Assembly (NCBI RefSeq): GCF_000315625.1
Contig: NW_005434649.1
Coordinates: forward strand, 685,120 to 729,577
Direction of reading: 5' to 3'
DNA from: Guillardia theta CCMP2712
Lineage: Eukaryota > Cryptophyceae > Pyrenomonadales > Geminigeraceae
DNA: 44,458 nucleotides
Position numbers and translations under genes: made by a program. Under the pieces are notes generated by a model. That model worked only from the letters and a program-made list of their open reading frames with translations, made no database searches and had not been told where the DNA came from. Of this stretch, positions 13,229 to 28,312 are shown in pieces. Each line of letters starts with the position of its first letter. Positions within the stretch are counted from its first letter, which is position 1.

Positions 13229-15412
13229 ATGCGCCTTTTGTGTCCCTCAGCCGCTGCTGGAGCTCATGTCAGTTGCTGTCCTGGTTTGCACAGCTTCACA
13301 GCACGCGCATCGAACCTCGCAGTGCCGAGAACGAGAGCAAACGTTTGCGGATGGAGGATGGAGGGAGAAAGCAGGAGGGGGTTCGACCTGATCGGGGGAA
13401 GGGATTGGGACCTGCTCTCCCTCCGGCAGTTCCGACGGGAAGCAAGACTTCGCTACGCGTCCCTCAACCAGTCGGAGCCTCTTCGCATCCTCCTCTTCGC
13501 CCTCCTCACCGTCTTCTCCGCGTCTGCGTCTGCACTAGCGGAAGCCCTTGACTCCAGTCTCTCCGACCCCGAGAAGGCCACCAGCCTCGTCGTCTCCGTC
13601 GCCTCCTTCCTCCTCTTTCTGCGTGAGAGGGGCAGACGCACCGCGCAGCTCGTGAGGTTCGACCGGGAGAGCATGGCCTCTGACCTCTCCGCCGCCTTCG
13701 AGGATCCACTCACGGGCTCACGCAAGTCGCTCAAACTTCGAGACCTGCGAGAGAAACTCCGCGTCCTCGTCGTCTACGGAGACGCGGAGACCCTCAAGGC
13801 TGTCCTCAAAGAAGCTGCTGTCTACCGGAGGCGCCTCCTCCAGTCTCAGGTGCTGCTCCTGCCCTCCTCTGCCCTCCCTCATCTCTTGTCCAGGTGGCTC
13901 TGGTGGCAGCGAGCAGCGACGGCAGCAGCCGCAAGGACTGGGAGGTGCCCAAGAGCGCGCGAGGAGGATGGCTGTGGGAAGCTACAGAGAAGCAGGCAGA
14001 GAGGGACGGGAGGCAGAGGAGACTCGCTGACTTGAATTGCCGGGTAGGAGTGGGTGACCTACTTCAGTGACATCCTAGAGGCGAAAAAGGTTCTCAACGT
14101 GTCACTGTCTTCGTCTTCCTGCTCCCGTTCCTCTTCCTCTTCCTCTTCCTCTTCCTTGATCTACTTGTTCGTGCGACCTTGATCTACTTGTTCGTGCGAC
14201 CTCACTCAGCACAGGCGTCCTCAGGAGGAGGAGCGTGGTTCGCTCTCAACAAGAAGGGAAGGTGCCTCAGCGTCTTTCGCTTCCTCCCGTTGACCTCAAC
14301 CTGCAGGTCACGCGCGAGTGGCCTGGGAGCTCCTCGCTTCGACGAGTTGCTGGGTAGCCGGCTGCCTCCCACAGAGGTAACAGTTGCTAGTCTCTTTTGC
14401 CCCTCCCTCCCCTCCCTCCCCCCTCCTTGCCTGACCTCCTGTGGCGGCAGCTGTCGGAGCAAGACGCTCCCTTCTTCACCGAGTTGGACGAGTCGGTGGC
14501 AGCAGCTCAGGGGAGGTTCTACGACGTGAGTCTCCCTCAGGGTGGCAACGAGGTGACGAGCGAGCAGGCGCTGACCAACGGCAAGCTGGAGGAGATGAGA
14601 GCTCTCTTCTCAGAGGAGCTGTCGGAAGGTAGACGACTGCGTCCTAGTCCACCTCACCTTCTCCCCTCAGATGTCTCTGAGTTCGTCAACCTGGGCGGCC
14701 GCCTTGACCCGTGAGTTGTGCTCGCCTCTGCTTGCTGCGTGTGGGGCAGCCGTTGTTGCAGTCCCTGCCAGCTCCTCCTCTGTCTTCGTCTCCTCACCTC
14801 CTCTTGCTCTCAGGTGGGATTCTCAACTCCGCGAAGGCTCGAGGCCTCAAGGTGCCTCCCTCGCTTCCAGGACCCTTCTGACGTCTTGCCAGGCATGAAG
14901 ATCAGCAGCAGGGACGTGACGGTCGCCGACGATGGGTGAGAATTACGACTTCCCTCCCCTTGCTGACCGCGACAGTCTGGAGGCGTGGACGACCTGCCTC
15001 GAGCAGCCAGCCGGAGGTTTCGGGACTCTGTTGGCAACACAGAGGTGGAAGAGGAAGGAGAGCGGAGGAGCAGACGCCCAGTGGACGTTGGTCGCTCATC
15101 GCACCATCCCCTTCAGCCTCAACGCAGGTGGACCATTGAATCGCAGAGGAGTGAGAGTGAGGGGTAGGAGGAGAGTGAGCAGGGGGTTATGTGGAGGGTT
15201 AGAGGAGAGTGAGGGGGTGGGGTTCGAGAGGCAACCAACCAGGCAACGCTCACAGCGTCACTCAGGTGCCATGGCCATTCTTCGCTGCGACTGCCGCGGG
15301 TCATCTCCTAGCTTCTGCTGTCTCCTGCCTCATGTGTCGCAGGTGTGTCGCCGGCCTCCGTACACTGGACAAACAAGGTCCGTTGGACATGCCGAACCCT
15401 GCGAGCGACTAG
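13229..15412 (+). CDS. LPA1-like (DUF3493-type) plastid protein fused to NTF2/SnoaL-like domain
   Basis: ATG 13229 begins a Cys/Ala/Ser-rich leader of about 45 residues. A DUF3493/LOW PSII ACCUMULATION-like region follows: LRQFRREARLRYASLNQSEP, two hydrophobic helices (LRILLFALLTVFSASASALA and SLVVSVASFLLFL), KLRDLREKLRVLVVYGDAET and AVYRRRLLQSQ. Later exons give ARGGWLWEATEKQ, AWFALNKKGRSRASGLGAPR and FDELLGSRLPPTE, which matches the end of the Arabidopsis LPA1-like proteins (PSII accumulation). In phase after an intron comes LSEQDAPFFTELDESVAAAQ, GRFYDVSL, SEFVNLGGRLDPWDSQLREG, DVTVADDG, then GGFGTLLATQRWKRKESGG and WTLVAHRTIPFSLN. That is the layout of an NTF2-like SnoaL_3 domain. It ends LDMPNPASD, stop 15410-15412. 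No promoter-sized space separates the parts, so I call one fusion gene; two genes remains possible. Confidence 0.75.
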
Positions 15413-15700
15413 AGGAGGAGGAGGAGAAGGGCCGAGCGACTGGAGGTGGTGGAGGAGAAGGGCCGAGCGACTTCAAGTTTATCAAGTACGACACAAGTGA
15501 AGCTCGTCTAAGCGAACTCGATGCCATGAAATAAGGATGGTGATACACAAAGAATGTGAGAGGGAAGATGAACGTCGGGGGGTCTTAGCACGTCACGCAT
15601 TCCTCAGACCTGAGGTTGGTCGGGAGCACTCTGGTAGCCTCCCTCCGAAGGAGACTCCTTCAAAGCTTGCCTGCTCCCACGCACGTCAATTCCTTCTCAT
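15413..15700. other. Short intergenic or 3' region
   Basis: It starts with a repeated GGAGGAGAAGGGCCGAGCGACT block (two copies at about 15416-15470) just after the LPA1-like stop. No supported gene. Confidence 0.4.
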
Positions 15701-15779
15701 CGCACTACCCATGAATGGCATCGTCATCAAACCTGTAACGACGATGAGCCCAGCAGCTCTCGACGACCCAGAGGGCTGC

Positions 15780-16380
15780 GAAGGGTCAGACACTCGTGCG
15801 GCGACATGATCCTCGTACCGGGGATGGAGAGGATGATAATCCAGATGCAGTTCCAGATGGTTGTGCCTGCCAACCCAGTCAGAGCCTGCGCGCCCAACTA
15901 GCATCACGAGGACAGCCGCTGTGACTGAGCTGAGACCAGCTGGGAGCAGACGCTAGAGCCTTACTGCATCATTACAGCTAGATGCCTCAAAATGGTTCTT
16001 CCATCGCAACATGCTTCTTCTTCCGTCATCCACCACCTCTTGTACTCCGGTTCTGCTACACATGCTCCCTCGCCCAGCGTTTCCCTCCTCGCCAAACCAA
16101 CACGGTTGCACGTTTTTTGTCTTTCCGCCTCGGTCAGAACATCTACCATCACCAACTCCACGACATGTTGCCCTTCCTTCTCTCTGCCATCTACATACAC
16201 CATTCTTTGTACTCAGCTTAAGGATCACCCTCTTCTTTTGCATGCTCGCAGCCGGTAAGACCATGTCAAGCATGCAGCATGTGGTGCGTGTGATGATGAT
16301 GCTCATCGTTATGCTCTCTGCTCGCTTCCCCTCGCCTCCTCCTACTCCTCCTCCTCCTCCTCTTACCGAGCGCCATCGCC
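15780..16380 (-). CDS. Weak hypothetical gene with one membrane helix
   Basis: On the minus strand, a candidate exon around 15873-16306 in one frame ends SSCNDA at a GTAAGG donor (about 15970). In phase 0 it can join an exon starting near 15870: ALTGLAGTTIWNCIWIIILS followed by IPG, a convincing transmembrane helix. A competing frame at 15961-16203 reads GQHVVELVMVDVLTEAERQK and also looks protein-like, so exon choice is open. No family recognised. Confidence 0.3.
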
Positions 16381-16390
16381 TTTGACTGTG

Positions 16391-18787
16391 CTATTTCCGG
16401 AAGTGAAGACCGAGAGAAGCAGAGCAGGGGGTGGTATCATCGATGGGGGTACTCAAGGTCGATATGGGGGTAGGGGTTATGCACAGATAGTAAAAAGAGA
16501 AACTCCACCAGCTAAAGTCGATTAGAATAAACAGATTTAGCAGATGAGGTTTTCTTGCCCAGTCCGGGATGAATGATTCATTCAAGAAACTTTCAACTTC
16601 CGTTAGCCCAGCGCTGCCCAAGGGTTCCCTCCTCCTCCTCCTCCTCCTCCTCCTCCTCGCCCCCACGCGTTGGAGCCCCTTGCTGCTCCACCTGCAGTAC
16701 AGTGAGCGGTGACGAGAGCTTGCCCGGCCTTTAATCAGTCTCTCACCCCCGCTGCTTGTCTTCTTCGTCGCGCTCTCCCATCCTCGGTTCGCTCCACCCG
16801 AGCTCGCGTTGCCTGCAACGCACGTCAGACACGTCGAGGAGGGGGCAGGAGGGGGCAGGAGACCCTTGGAAGCAGGAGGAGGATCCCTGAGCCTATCAGC
16901 CTCCGGTATCGCAGCATCGAACCATCCCTTGGTCTCGGCCTTCGACGTGAAAGAAAAGTCAGAGAGAGGAGAGGGGAGGAAGTCGAGGAGAGACCTCTAG
17001 CTGTTCGAGGCGAGTGACGATGTTTGCCTTCTGATTCAACTTCTTAATCTCGTCCAGGCTCAACTGCAGCAGGTTCAGCGAGCGACGAGGAAGCGTCTCC
17101 TCCTACCACTTGCTTGCTGTCCTCAATCGCTTTGAGCTCTCGCAGCTGAAACTCAGCGGGTCAACCTCTGCTCCTGCCCCTCTACCATCCAACCTGCTTG
17201 CGGAGAGTGAGGATCTCCCGATCTTCCTTCCGCCTCCTCACAGTTGGAGTTGCGTCCTTCAGTCCTGCAACATGTCAAGGAGCCAGGAGAAGGACGAAGG
17301 GAGTGACGGGGAGGAGGAGGAGGAGGATAGTGTTCGGCAAACCTTGAATTTTAGCCTGCAGTGCAGCCATCGCTGCTTCCAGCTTGTCCGTCTTCTTTCT
17401 GCCGCTGCCGGTCAGCTGGGGGAGCAGCAGGGCCTGGAGTGGACCCGCTGGACTTCTGGGAGGCGATGGAGGAGGAAAGCTGCTGCTCCTTCTCCTTCAG
17501 CTCGGAGATCTGCAAGCTCAACCTGTCATCCCCCCTCTAGCTCAGCAGTGGACCACCATTAGGTCAAGCTCGGCCCTGTAAGCGGCTCAGAGAACCCTTC
17601 CCTCTTCCCTCTCTCTCATCTCCACCTTGTCAAGTGCTGCCCGGTCATCATACCCTCCAGCTGCTTCTCCAGCTCTGAAACCTGCAGCGGGGGGTCAAGA
17701 AAGAAGGACCGAACGGCCTCCTCACCTTCCCCGGCACGTCTTGCGCAGTGTTGTACAACTCGTCCTCGCTCGCTGTCAGCTGCCCAGCAGCGTAAGAGGA
17801 GAGGGCAGGAGAGGAGAGGGCAGGAGAGGAGAGGAGAGGAGAGGAGAGGGGAGGGGAGGGCAGGAGAGGAGAGGAGAGGAGAGGAGAGGATCGTCGGCGA
17901 CCTGCTCCATCTTCGACATCTTCTCTTCAAAACCTGCAAAGATTCACGTCACTGAGCCTCCAGTTCCCCTGCCCCCCAGCCTCTTCAAGTCACTTACCTG
18001 CGATCTTCGCCGCCATCTCCTTCATCGCCTTGAGCAGCGCGCGACGCTGCGAGAAGGAAGGACACTGCTTGGCCACCAGCTTCACGAAGGTCTCCATGGA
18101 CACGATGCTGCTCCCTCTCAGAGCTGTATCACCCTTCCCAGCTCGTCACCTGCAGAGATGCTCTGGCGGAAGCTCCTCCAGCTAGTTGGGCACCGTGAGG
18201 TCCTCACAAGCAGCAAGGGAGGAGGTACCTTCATGCCCCCGATCTTGATGTCCGCCTCCTCCTCCGCCTCCGCAGGGGCGGCAGAAGCCGAGATGTCGAT
18301 CTTGGGAAACACGTGAATGAACTTCAAGTCCTTGTCTGTGTCGTGCTGATACTTGAAGCTGCCCGCACACTCCATGATCTGTCTACAGGAGTGACCACCT
18401 TGTCCCCGTCTCCCTCAACCCTCTCACCGCACTCGCCCCACGGTCCTCTTCGAAGCCGATGGCTCTCAACGCATCGCGGCAGAACTTGGGCATGTCATCG
18501 CCATACTTCTGACGGACCTGTACAGCACTCGCATGTCAGAGCTCGCACTTGTGCTCAGGGCTCAAAGTTCCTTCTTGCCGCCTCCTACGGTAAAGCGAAA
18601 GCCGATCATCTTAGGTGCCGGGATCGCCTCAGAGAAGGCTGCGGTGAAGAGCTCGGAGATCTGCGACTGAATGTCTCCGTCAGTTGCATGCGGGCACACG
18701 ACAAGGACCGACCTGCCCGAAACCAGCGAGATCAATGTCCTCGTGATCGGTCGCCGATCGAATCTGCTTAGCGAGAGATGAAGCCAT
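16391..18787 (-). CDS. Conserved-domain plus coiled-coil protein of unknown function
   Basis: ATG 18785-18787 starts MASSLAKQIRSATDHEDIDL. After one intron come ELFTAAFSEAIPAPKMIGFR and FTVGGGKK, then VRQKYGDDMPKFCRDALRAI and GFEEDRGASA, and ECAGSFKYQHDTDKDLKFIH followed by VFPKIDIS. The pattern GFRFTVGGGK...VRQKY...EEDRG...CAGSFKYQHDT...FP is one I associate with a conserved protist protein of unknown function. Then SMETFVKLVAKQCPSFSQRR, a linker with LTASEDELYNTAQDVPGK, and coiled-coil exons (VSELEKQLEGMM near 17640; ISELKEKEQQLSSSIASQK near 17460-17515; LLQLSLDEIKKLNQKANIV near 17005-17065; AETKGWFDAAIPEADR near 16910-16955). The 3' end is uncertain: the last frame can run to a stop at 16391, through a GGA repeat that codes poly-Arg, or the gene may end near 16800. 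Probably cytoplasmic. Confidence 0.65.
17798..17890 (+). repeat. (GGAGA)n purine minisatellite
   Basis: Repeated GAGGAGAGGGCAGGA-type units in an intron of the coiled-coil gene. Confidence 0.85.
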
Positions 18788-22951
<4,164 letters not shown>

Positions 22952-22962
22952 AGAAGTAGGAG

Positions 22963-23120
22963 NNNNNNNNNNNNNNNNNNNNNNNNNNNNNNNNNNNNNN
23001 NNNNNNNNNNNNNNNNNNNNNNNNNNNNNNNNNNNNNNNNNNNNNNNNNNNNNNNNNNNNNNNNNNNNNNNNNNNNNNNNNNNNNNNNNNNNNNNNNNNN
23101 NNNNNNNNNNNNNNNNNNNN
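22963..23120. other. Assembly gap (N run, 158 bases)
   Basis: A run of N between the LUC7 stop and the 3' part of the double channel gene. Flanking sequence on the right is C-rich and simple. Any 3' exon of the channel gene or UTR here is unseen. Confidence 1.
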
Positions 23121-23365
23121 AGAAAAAAGGTCTCTTACCTCTCTCCCCCCCCCCCCGCCCCCCCCCCCCTTCCACTCCTCCTCCCCCTCCTCCTCCTCCT
23201 CCTCCTCCTCCCCTTCCACTCCTCCTCCCCCTCCTTCTCCTTGACACCCATCCCTCTCCTTGTGCTCGTGATATTCTCTATTATCTTCATCCATCTACTC
23301 TCCCCCTTCTCTCACCTTGGCATGCAGAAACAGTCTCCGCAATGTCTTTCCCTCCCGCTGCTCCT

Positions 23366-23662
23366 TCACTCAACGTCAGCCTCCCTCTCCCACGCAGCGC
23401 ATGTCACCTCCTCCTCCTCCTCCTCCTCCTTGTTCCTCCCCTTTTGTCGCAGCCACCATGCGCGAATCCTGATTCACCAGTCAGCGCAAGATGAGGGGCC
23501 AGAGGAGGAGAGGAAAGAGTGCAGGAGGAGAGGATATGTACGAGGAGAGGAAGACGAGGAGGAGCGAAAAGGGAGAAGGGAGGAAAAGGTGGAAGAGCAA
23601 AGTTGAAGAGAGTATGAGGACGGAAAAGGGACGCTGCTGCTGGGGATGATGATGATGATGAA

Positions 23663-23696
<34 letters not shown>

Positions 23697-23703
23697 GTGA
23701 TGG

Positions 23704-23739
<36 letters not shown>

Positions 23740-26108
23740 GGAGGAGGAGTTGACATGTTTGCGGCGATGACTCGAAGGTCTTCTCGCGCTTTCTCTCTCT
23801 CCATGATGGCGATGGCGGAGAACTCAGCAGGAGTGAAGAGGATCAGGTTGCCGAGGGCTGCTGTAGTCAGCGACGCGCAGAGGATGCCGAAGGTGGCAGC
23901 CAACAAGGCGATGAGACGCCCCAGGATGGTCGTAGGGACCTGCTCCCCTGCTCCAACGTCAGGCAAAGCTCGTGGAGCAGTAGGGGAGTGAAGCAGGGAG
24001 GAGGGGGAGGCATGGAGAAAGAGGAAGAAAGGAAACGGTTGGACGTCCGAGAGGAGGGAGGAGGGAGGAGAGAGGAGAGAGGGAACAGGAGGGAACATTG
24101 GGAGGGAGAGGAGGAAGGAAGAGGAGGAGGCATGGAGGATGGAGGGGGAGGAGGAGGGATAACCATAGCCGACGGTGGTCATAGTGACGAAGATAAACCA
24201 GAAGCTGTTGGTCAGCCAGACGTCGTTCTGCTTGCCGAACTTGCTTCCTGCCACCTCCCATTCCGTCGCCTGCGGCTGCTGGCAGGCGGCGCTGGTGGCG
24301 GAGGGGAGGAGGCAGAAGGAGAACTCGACAGAGCGGTACAGGTAGCCGAAGATGATCATCATGACGAACCAGGCGATGAGGATGACGTTGAAGCCGGTCC
24401 AGCGGTTGAGCAGGCGCTTGAGGCAGAAGAGAGCGTCAAAGGAGACGCGCGTGTGGTGGGAGATCACGCTCCTCATCGGGATCTCCCGCAGGACGAGGAA
24501 CATCACCAGCGACCACGTCAAGTACATCCTCAGCGCGTTCCACACGCACCCGACCGTCTCTCCCGCATACACCACCACGTTCCCCATCCACACCAGCTCC
24601 AGTTCCACCGCCACGTGAGGAGGTGCATGCGGGAGACACACGAGCAGCTCAACCCACAGTCCCTTCCTCCTCGCGACGGAGCGGAAGGGGACGCGGAGGT
24701 CAAGCTTCTTCCCCAGCTGCACGTGACGGTCGATGCGCTTGGCTCGGATGAGGAAGACGTAGGAGGAGTAGAGGAAGATGCAGCATGCGACGGTCGCGAT
24801 CGAGTTCAGCCACTTGAGCGCGTTGATGGCAGGGGCGCGAGGAGACGTTCCTCCCAGCACCAGCTCGTTCGTCAGCACCGCAGCGAGCAGCCCGACAAGG
24901 CTGGTGACGCACGAGAGGATCCTGAGCAGGAGCTGCCTGGTCTCAACCTCCTTCCTGCAGCTGGTCCAGTCCCTAATCTTGTTGGGATCGGGCTTGAAGG
25001 AGAGCACTCGGAGGAACGAGGCCCTCGCGCCCTCTGTCTTCGTCTCCATCATCGTTATCGAGTGCTCGAGGTTCGCGTCAAAGTCTGATCGCTTCTGCTC
25101 TGCGAGGACTTTCAGCTGCGACGAGAGGATGTTGTTGAACGTCTTTCTCCTCTGCTCTCTCGCTTGCTTCCTCTTCAGCTTCATGGACCCTCCCATGCCT
25201 TCCTCCTGCCCCAAGCTCGACCTCCTCTTCCTCTGCTCGTTCCGTTGCCGCGCCCCCTGCACGAACTGGCTGAGGTTGCTGTTGCGCCGGAAGAGTTTGC
25301 GGGGATGGGACAAATGTTCGACCTCAGGGGTGGTCTTCTTGAGAATATCCAGCAGAGCCCCGTGAATCTTCTTGGAAGACGAGGAGATCTGATCTACCTT
25401 CACCGAGTCAGCCAGACAGTCGTCGAGGTCCACCTCCGTCCTCTTCTTCTGCTTCATGAACGCCGCGCGCAAGCTCGCTGCTCGCTGCTCCGCCCTCCCC
25501 CGGTCTCCCCTCAGCCCCTTCCACTTAATCTGCACAAGTCGAGCCGCATGCTCCCTGGCCTTCAGTCGCGCGATCTCTCTGTCTGCCACAAGGTTCGCCG
25601 CTATCTCCTCCTCCGTCCACTGCAGCGCGTTCTGAAACGCCGCCGTCATGAGTGAAACCAGGATGAGACCGGTCCCCGCCTGCGCTCAGATCAGCGAGGA
25701 GGTTCAGGATGAGGAGGGTCAAGGACGTCAGTGAGTGAGGAAGGAGGAGCGAGAGAAAGGCGGAGGAGAGGAAGAGGAGGGAACGGCAGCAGGAGGGAGC
25801 AAGTGGACAAGTTATCCAACATTACCGTGAGGATCGCGACGAATCGACTCATGTGGGTTGTACAGAGAATATCACCTGCAGTTTGGATCAGAAGAGAAGG
25901 ATGGTGGAGGTGGAGGTGGAGGTGGAGGTGGAGGTGGAGGTGGAGGTGGAGGAGGAGGAGGAGGAGGAGGAGGAGGAGGAGGAGGATGAGGAGGAGGAGG
26001 ATGAGGAGGAGGAGGAGGAGGAGGAGGAGGAGGAGGATAGGGCGAATGATAGAAGATGAAGGAGAGGAGGAGAAAGAATACGAGCAGCAAGTAGGCCCTG
26101 CAGGAGGT

Positions 26109-26143
<35 letters not shown>

Positions 26144-27456
26144 TACAGCGAGAGCCAAGGAGGAGGGGAGAGAGAGGAGCAGGTAGCAGGGGCATGTCCG
26201 GAGATCAGAAGGCAATCGAGGGAGCAAGACGAGGTGGGGGGGAGAGGGGGAGGACAACAAGGGCGAGGAGTGAAGGCTTACCGTAACCTATCGTCGTGCT
26301 CGTCACAAACATCGCCCACACCGCGTTCTGATACCACAGATCGTTCTTCTTCTCAAACTCTGCAGGAACAAACTCAGCAAGGAGCAGGAGAAACTCGTGC
26401 TTTCTCCTTGCCTCTGAAGTTGATCTCCCAGGTCGATGCCTCTGGCCTGTTGCAGTCAAGATGCTGCCAGCCAGGCAGCTGGCAAGCAGTCGCCTCGAAG
26501 GAGCGGAACCAGAAGGCGAAGAGAAAGACGCTGATGAGCCACAAGATGGTGATGAAGAGGAGGGAGAACTTGCTGCGGATGACTTTCTTGACGACGAAGG
26601 AGGAGCCCATGGGGATATTGGTGAAAGAGGAGATGGTGTGTCTCTTGGGGAGGCTCTGCAGCACCTGGTCCTTGAGCACGGGCCACAGCAGGTACAACCG
26701 GAAGGTGTTGATAACTGCAAGGATCGTCTCTCCTCGGTAGAGGATGAAGTTGTTCCAATTCCACACTCCGAGCTCGAACGTGGTCATGGGAGGGAGGTGA
26801 AGTCCGCACACCACCAGCTCTGCCCAGAAGGAGGAAGAAAGAGCTACCGAGCTGAGAGAGAAGTCGGTATCCAGTGCTTTCAGGTGGCGCAGGTGCAGGT
26901 TAACTCGCTGCAGCAGCCCGTTGAGCAAGTAGAAGTAGACGAGGAAACTCAGAGCCGCGCACGTCGCGATCGTGTTGGCAGCCTTCAGCAGGTTGCAAGC
27001 AGCAGCATGCGCGTCTACCCCGTACAGGATCAGCTCGTCGCAGGCCACGGCAAAACCGCATCCCATCAGCCCGCACAGTGCCGCTCCTCTTCGCACGTTT
27101 CGCATGGTCTTGTCCACTTGCGCCCTGTTGCGGCGCCAGTTGCTGGTGATGTGGAGGGGAGGGCGATGGGAAAGGAGGGTGACGCTCGTCTCAGAGGCGA
27201 GTCTTCCATCACGCACGCTGACGTTGCTTGCAGAGATAGAGCCCTGCTCTTGTATTTCCATCGGATGTAGCTTCGCAGGCTTCCTCCGGGCCGGCTCCTG
27301 CTCCTGCTCTTGCGAGTGCTGCTGCTGCTGCTGCTGCTGCTGCTGCAAGTGCTGCTGCTCTTGCTGCTGCTGTTCGTTCTCTTCCTCCTGTCGTTGTTGC
27401 GGTACAGGCCCCTCCTGCTCTGCCTCATCGTTGGAGATCCTATTGGAGTAGCCCAT
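23366..27456 (-). CDS. Two-repeat (12-helix) SK-like calcium-activated K+ channel
   Basis: Six exons: 27456-26412, 26359-26282, 25875-25826, 25679-24164, 23968-23755, 23468-23366. They keep phase throughout and give about 1001 residues. Repeat 1: Gln-rich N-terminus (aa 20-60); helices near 121-146 and 155-182; RGETILAVINTFRLYLLWPV (241-260); LLFITILWLISVFLFAFWFR (299-318); pore WYQNAVWAMFVTSTTIGYGD (about 357-376); S6 RFVAILTAGTGLILVSLM; then a basic helical calmodulin-binding-like segment, DREIARLKAREHAARLVQIK (about 424-443). Repeat 2: S1 near 641-666, AGETVGCVWNALRMYLTWSL (763-782), S5 NVILIAWFVMMIIFGYLYRS, pore NSFWFIFVTMTTVGYG (about 882-897), S6 LIALLAATFGILCASLTTAA, and EREKAREDLRVIAANMIRAW as a second calmodulin-binding-like helix. 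Both filters are GYG. The SK-type features are the weakly charged S4 and the post-S6 helix. Sited in a membrane, Ca2+ gating through calmodulin is inferred. The C-terminus may continue past 23366 into the gap. Confidence 0.85.
23645..23745 (+). repeat. (GAT)n trinucleotide repeat
   Basis: About 30 GAT/GGT units in the last intron of the channel gene. It reads as spurious poly-His on the minus strand. Confidence 0.95.
25900..26145 (+). repeat. Compound intronic repeat (GGTGGA)n, (GGA)n, (AGC)n
   Basis: GGTGGA hexamers (25903-25950), GGA triplets (25950-26038) and AGC triplets (26111-26144) fill most of the 406-base second intron of the channel gene. Confidence 0.95.
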
Positions 27457-28194
27457 ACCACAACCCGCCTGGGAGGGTCAGCCCCGTTGCTGTGAACACG
27501 TCTGTCACTCTACGGTAGTTGGACGGCACCGACTACAAGGAAGAGTTGCAACCCAATGGATCCTTGACAGTCACATCTTGCTCCGACAATCAGCAAGTAA
27601 TCCGTGCTGTAACAATCTGACATGAAGAGTTAGACCTAACGATCAGTATACTCGTATCTCCAGGATCGCTCACTCATATCCTGGGACAGCTGCTGTTTCA
27701 TCTCATGCACACATGCCCTCCAATGAATCGTTTTTGCAAGGTGAGTATAGAGGCGAGGACAACGAGAAGAATGAACGAGGAGAAGGAGATGGCGGAAGAG
27801 GTCGGAGATGAAGCCTCTGCGACCAAGTGGAGAAAATGAAGAGTAGTGGGGGTTGAGCAGAAAGTGGGACAAAGCGAACAAATGTGTTGGAGAGGAGAAC
27901 GAACTTTGAGATGTCCTCCGAGGGAGAAGAGGAGACGACACAGGAAGAAGGAGCCTCAGTCAGAACCTGTAATGACAGTGGATGATGGCAACTTGGAATT
28001 GGTGTACATGAAAGAAAGGAATTGGTTTCAGAAGGAATTTGAAGGTGAAGGACGAGATGGAGGAGATACAGAGAGGAGAAGAGAGAGGAGAATGAGGAGA
28101 GAGAGAGGAGAGGAGGACTTCGGTGCGACTGCTGTGCCAGTCACCGGACGCCATTCCCCATTTTCCATTAGTAAAGATGGAGACACCAACCAGG
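27457..28194. other. Upstream region of the double channel gene
   Basis: About 740 bases without a supported gene. The forward frame at 27846-28313 is Arg/Glu-rich through purine bias and has no domain. It probably carries the 5' UTR and promoter of the minus-strand channel. Confidence 0.4.
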
Positions 28195-28312
28195 GTCGTT
28201 CCGAGAGTCAAAAATCAGTTACCCAGACAAGGGTGGGTACTCATAGGTCGTTAGGAGGGGTCCAGCTTGATATGTCAAACGTGGAGGGGGGTGGGGTTGA
28301 CATATTTTTTTG
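28195..28312 (+). other. GGGTA/GGGGT-rich patch
   Basis: G-rich on the plus strand, with GGGTGGGTACTC, GGAGGGG and GGGGGGTGGGGTTGAC words and a T-run at its end. Same character as the patches at 8466, 13017 and 16418. Confidence 0.6.

Noticed and set aside
23988-25088. 366-codon forward frame
   Set aside because: Exact antisense of the double channel exon 4 and intron 4. It is Glu/Asp-rich because of codon bias on the real strand, with no domain.
25649-25722. Start of a separate second channel gene at ATG 25647-25649
   Set aside because: The first residues from that ATG are the second half of S6 of repeat 1, and the exon opens in phase with the upstream pore exon. A gene starting there would begin in the middle of a helix.
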